Positions 61,057 through 64,000 of a DNA stretch of 64,000 nt are shown one piece after another. A program made the translations under genes and the position numbers. The stretch comes from Micromonospora sp. AMSO31t (lineage in GTDB: Bacteria; Actinomycetota; Actinomycetes; Mycobacteriales; Micromonosporaceae): contig NZ_WBKT01000001.1 in assembly GCF_008868175.1 (NCBI RefSeq), positions 1 to 64,000 on the forward strand. Reading direction: 5' to 3'. The notes beneath the pieces are model-generated. The model was not told the origin of the DNA, made no database searches, and saw only the letters and a list, made by a program, of their open reading frames with translations. How positions within the stretch are numbered: the first letter of the stretch is position 1; every line of letters starts with the position of its first letter.

Positions 61057-61932
61057 ATGACGAAGCCACAGACGCATACCCTCGCCCTGCCGGACGTCGA
61101 CCTGGTCTACGACGTTCGCGGCCCGCTCCCACCAGCCGGTGGGCGTCCCGCCCTGGTCATGATCGGCCAGCCGATGACTGCGGAAGGCTTCGACGCGCTC
61201 GCCGCCCACTTCACGGACCGCACGGTCGTCACCTACGACCCGCGCGGCCTGGGCCGCAGCGTCCGCAAGGACGGCCGGTCCGATCACACGCCGCAGCATC
61301 AGGCCGCCGACCTGCACCTTCTGGTCGAGGCGCTCGGCGCCGGTCCGGTCGACATGTTCGCCAGCAGCGGTGGTGCGGTGACCGCGCTCGAACTGGTCGC
61401 GACCCACCCCGGCGATGTCGTCACGCTGGTGGCGCATGAGCCGCCGATCAACGCCGTGCTGCCCGACGCCGCGGCCGCCGAACGCGCGCGGGCCGCCTTC
61501 CACGAGGCGTACCAGGCGAAGGGCACCGGTGCGGGCATGGCCGCGTTCATCGCGATGACGTCCTGGCAGGGCGAGTTCACCGACGCCTACTTTGCGCAGC
61601 CCGAGCCCGACCCGGCGATGTTCGGCCTGCCGACCGACGACGACGGCACCCGCGACGATCCGCTGCTGTCGAAGAACTCGTGGGCGATCACCGACTACCG
61701 CCCCGACGCGGAAGCGCTCACCGCGGCACCGACCCGGATCGTGATCGCGGTCGGCGAGGAGTCGGCGGGAACGTACACCGCCCGTACGGCCGTCGGCACC
61801 GCCGCCCTGCTCGGCCAGGAAGCCACGGTGTTCCCGAGCCATCACGGCGGATTCCTCGGTGGTCAGTTCGGTTATGCCGGCAAGCCCGAAGAGTTCGCCG
61901 CGAGGCTCCGAGAGGTTCTCGCCGCCGGTTGA
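61057..61932 (+). CDS. Alpha/beta hydrolase
   Basis: The 291-residue protein has the alpha/beta hydrolase fold. The oxyanion region is LVMIGQPMTAEGFDALAAHF, then VVTYDPRGLGRSVRKDGRSD. The nucleophile elbow reads MFASSGGAVTALELV (Ser in S-S-G-G), the acid is expected near RIVIAVGEESAGTY, and the catalytic His is in VFPSHHGGFLGGQF. It resembles hydrolases of the haloperoxidase/esterase type often found beside ECF42/YCII modules. It stands ~130 bp before the second YCII gene on the same strand. The substrate is unknown. Confidence 0.82.
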   Translation: MTKPQTHTLALPDVDLVYDVRGPLPPAGGRPALVMIGQPMTAEGFDALAAHFTDRTVVTYDPRGLGRSVRKDGRSDHTPQHQAADLHLLVEALGAGPVDMFASSGGAVTALELVATHPGDVVTLVAHEPPINAVLPDAAAAERARAAFHEAYQAKGTGAGMAAFIAMTSWQGEFTDAYFAQPEPDPAMFGLPTDDDGTRDDPLLSKNSWAITDYRPDAEALTAAPTRIVIAVGEESAGTYTARTAVGTAALLGQEATVFPSHHGGFLGGQFGYAGKPEEFAARLREVLAAG

Positions 61933-62063
61933 CCAACTCGGGTTGCGCAGCCCGGCTGCCGTGCGGCGGGAGATTTCTCCGGGGCCGTGTCGATCCGCGC
62001 GCCGCTCGTTCGACGTTAGGGTGCGAGGGCCGAGAGGCGGCCCCGGCGGACGAGGAGAGCGCC

Positions 62064-62435
62064 ATGCCGAAGTACCTGCTGATCATGCGGGGCACCGACG
62101 AGTCGAACGCGGCCATGATGGCCGACATCGACGAGATGATGGCCACGACCCGCCAGTTCATCGAGGAGATGGTCAAGGCCGGCGTCCTCCTCGCGGCGGA
62201 AGGGCTGGACGATCCGGCCCAGGGCGTGATGGTCGACTTCAGCGGCGAGGCCCCGGTTGTCACGGACGGGCCGTACGGGGAGACCAAGGAACTGTTCGGG
62301 GGCTTCTTCCTGCTCGACGTGGCCTCGAAACAGGAGGCGGTCGAGTGGGCCAAGCGGGTGCCGGCGGCCCGCGGTGCCAAGGTCGAGGTCCGGCGGGTGC
62401 CCGGGAGCGACGAGGTCCCGCAGGTCGAGGCGTGA
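62064..62435 (+). CDS. YCII-domain (DGPF) protein of the second ECF42 module
   Basis: The protein has 123 residues: MPKYLLIMRGTDESNAAMMA at the N-terminus, VTDGPYGETKELFGGFFLLD as the DGPF-type core, and KQEAVEWAKRVPAARGAKVE then VRRVPGSDE near the end. GAGGAG lies 8 bp before ATG 62064. It precedes an ECF42 sigma gene by 43 bp. It is a distant paralogue of the YCII protein at 10365-10718. The two have different cores and so may sense different molecules. Confidence 0.85.
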   Translation: MPKYLLIMRGTDESNAAMMADIDEMMATTRQFIEEMVKAGVLLAAEGLDDPAQGVMVDFSGEAPVVTDGPYGETKELFGGFFLLDVASKQEAVEWAKRVPAARGAKVEVRRVPGSDEVPQVEA

Positions 62436-62478
62436 CCGTCCAGGACTGGGCCGGGCGCGAGAGCAACGGCCGGATCTG

Positions 62479-63693
62479 ATGGGTACGGCCGACGTCGAGG
62501 CCGTCTGGCGGATCGAGTCGGCGCGGATCGTCGCCGCGCTGACCCGGTTCACCGGCGATTTCGGGCTGGCCGAGGACGCGGCCCAGGAGGCGGTGGCAGA
62601 GGCGCTGGTGTCGTGGCCGCTCGCCGCTCCGGCCAATCCGGCCGGTTGGCTGATGGCCACGGCCCGGCGGCGGGCCGTCGACGTGATCCGCCGCCGCACC
62701 GCCCTCCAGGACCGGTACGCCCTGCTGGCGGTCGACCCGGCGGTCGACGAGGAAATCGACCTCGACAAGATCGACGACGACATCCTGGCGCTGATGTTCG
62801 TCAGCTGCCATCCGGTGCTGTCGCCCGAATCCCGGGTGGCCCTGACCCTGCGCGTGGTCGGCGGCCTGTCCAGCGAGGAGATCGCCCGCGCGTTCCTCGT
62901 GTCCGTGCCGACCGTGCAGGCCCGCATCACCCGGGGCAAGAAGACGATCGCGGCGGCCGGGGTGCCGTTCGAACTGCCGACGGCGGGCGAGCGCCGGGAA
63001 CGGCTCGGCGGCGTGCTCAGCGTCCTCTACGTCATCTTCACCGAGGGGTCGACGGCCACGTCGGGCGACCGGCTGCTGTGCCCCGACGTCGCGTACGAGG
63101 CGATCCGGCTGGCCCGCACGCTGGCCGCGCTGCAGCCGGACGAGCCGGAGGTGCACGGGCTGCTGGCGTTGTGCGAGCTGACGGCCGCGCGCTTCCCGGC
63201 CCGGACCGGCCCGGACGGTTCGCCGGTCCTGCTCGAGGACCAGGACCGGCGGCGGTGGGACCTCTCGGCCATCCGCCGTGGGCTGGCCGCGCTGGCCAAG
63301 GCATCGAGTCGCGGCCTCGGCCCCTACGGCCTGCAGGCCGCGATCGCCGCCGCCCACGCGTCCGCGCCCTCCGTCGAGGCGACCGACTGGGACCGGATCG
63401 TGGTGCTCTACGAGGCGCTCGGCCGGGTCGCGCCCTCGCCGGTGGTCGAGCTCAACCGGGCCGTCGCCGTGGCCATGGCCTCGGGTCCGGCCCAAGCCCT
63501 GGCCATCGTGGACGAACTGGTCGCCTCCGACCGGCTCCCCGGTTCGCATCTGGTGCCCACCGTACGCGGCGAGCTGCTGGCCCGGCTCGGACGGCGACCG
63601 GAGGCGCGCGCCGAGCTGGAGCTGGCGGCCCGGCTGTGCGCCAACCAGCGCGAACGCTCGGTGCTGCTGCGCAAGGCGGCCGCGCTGGGCTGA
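62479..63693 (+). CDS. ECF42-group sigma factor (second copy)
   Basis: The protein has 404 residues. Region 2 is at ~1-75 (GDFGLAEDAAQEAVAEALVS, WLMATARRRAVDVIRRR). Region 4 is at ~115-165 (RVALTLRVVGGLSSEEIARA, VPTVQARITRGKKTI). The DUF6596/TPR-like extension runs to the end (FTEGSTATSG, EVHGLLALCELTAARFPART, VVELNRAVAVAMASGPAQAL). It is clearly related to, but different from, the ECF42 factor at 10739-11938. The ATG at 62479 has only a weak ribosome site. There is no anti-sigma gene; the C-terminal domain is thought to take that role. Confidence 0.88.
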   Translation: MGTADVEAVWRIESARIVAALTRFTGDFGLAEDAAQEAVAEALVSWPLAAPANPAGWLMATARRRAVDVIRRRTALQDRYALLAVDPAVDEEIDLDKIDDDILALMFVSCHPVLSPESRVALTLRVVGGLSSEEIARAFLVSVPTVQARITRGKKTIAAAGVPFELPTAGERRERLGGVLSVLYVIFTEGSTATSGDRLLCPDVAYEAIRLARTLAALQPDEPEVHGLLALCELTAARFPARTGPDGSPVLLEDQDRRRWDLSAIRRGLAALAKASSRGLGPYGLQAAIAAAHASAPSVEATDWDRIVVLYEALGRVAPSPVVELNRAVAVAMASGPAQALAIVDELVASDRLPGSHLVPTVRGELLARLGRRPEARAELELAARLCANQRERSVLLRKAAALG

Positions 63694-64000
63694 CCTCTCC
63701 GGCCCGGCCAGCGGGGCTTCGAGCGGGGCCACGTGCTGGCGCTCTACGTGTGCAGGGCCGGGGGACCGGGTGGTGGGACGGGCAGCCGGCACCGTGAAGG
63801 GGCATCCGCTCCGGCGCTCCCCGCCCCCGGCCTGCGAGCTGTGGGCTGCGTTCGTGCGAGCCGTCGGCGCAGGGCGCGCGCCGGGCTCGCGGCCCGGCGA
63901 AGCCGCCCTCCGGAATAGCGGACCCCGCCGCGGCACACCGCCTGACCGACGGCAAGCCAACTGCACACGCCGCGTTCGAGCAGCCACAGCGGCGCCACCC
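63694..64000. other. Window end, no supported gene
   Basis: The last ~300 bp contain short open frames on both strands, all Arg/Pro/Ala-rich and without recognisable motifs. No terminator-like perfect stem and no RNA gene are seen. A gene could begin just outside the window. Confidence 0.3.

Overview
The window is very GC-rich DNA from a Gram-positive actinobacterium. It has actinomycete lipoprotein signals, ECF42-type sigma factors with YCII partners, an RsdA-type anti-sigma factor, many GTG starts and many 4-bp ATGA/GTGA gene overlaps. The style resembles Micromonosporaceae (Micromonospora and relatives); that genus-level guess is an inference. No rRNA, tRNA, CRISPR array or intact mobile element was seen.

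Layout. (1) 0-13.4 kb is a patchwork: a sigma-D/RsdA pair, an M23 peptidase, a surface protein, an ArsR regulator, a DUF2637-type membrane protein, DUF2277, a membrane protein and an ECF42 cluster (DUF6069, YCII, sigma factor, DHFR-like). Several gene relics lie between them: TetR, Mce-type ATPase, transposase and LtrA. (2) 13.6-27 kb is a LacI-controlled sugar locus: an FGGY kinase and an L-fucose/D-arabinose-type isomerase, a divergent lacI, a secreted GH172 (DUF2961) enzyme, a ribose-type ABC transporter with binding lipoprotein, and a secreted GH43/GH32-like beta-propeller enzyme. Four copies of a GAAATCGWT operator tie the parts together. (3) 28-35.8 kb is a five-gene glycolate operon: malate synthase, GlcD, GlcE, GlcF and an LctP-type permease. 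(4) 35.8-46 kb holds four glycoside hydrolase genes on the minus strand: a large secreted (alpha/alpha)6-type enzyme, GH97, a GH29-like enzyme and GH36. (5) 46.2-58.3 kb holds a sugar ABC importer, then a tightly overlapped operon for non-phosphorylative L-fucose oxidation (hydrolase, fuconate dehydratase, SDR, mutarotase, AKR, lactonase), a GntR/FCD regulator and lutABC. (6) 58.5-64 kb holds a fused relic of a sigma factor and a membrane protein, a CDP-alcohol phosphatidyltransferase cluster with a possibly frameshifted small gene, and a second ECF42/YCII module.

How the genes may work together. Region 2 looks like release, import, isomerisation and phosphorylation of a furanose sugar; D-arabinofuranose from D-arabinan is the best-fitting substrate, with fructan the main alternative. 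Region 5 should turn L-fucose into pyruvate plus L-lactate, and lutABC would oxidise the lactate. L-fucose and D-arabinose share C2-C4 stereochemistry, and the same oxidative route run on D-arabinose would give pyruvate plus glycolate. A complete glycolate-to-malate operon lies between the two sugar loci. The whole 13.6-58.3 kb segment can therefore be read as one island for D-arabino-configured sugars and their C2/C3 acid products. That reading is an inference and is set out as testable findings.
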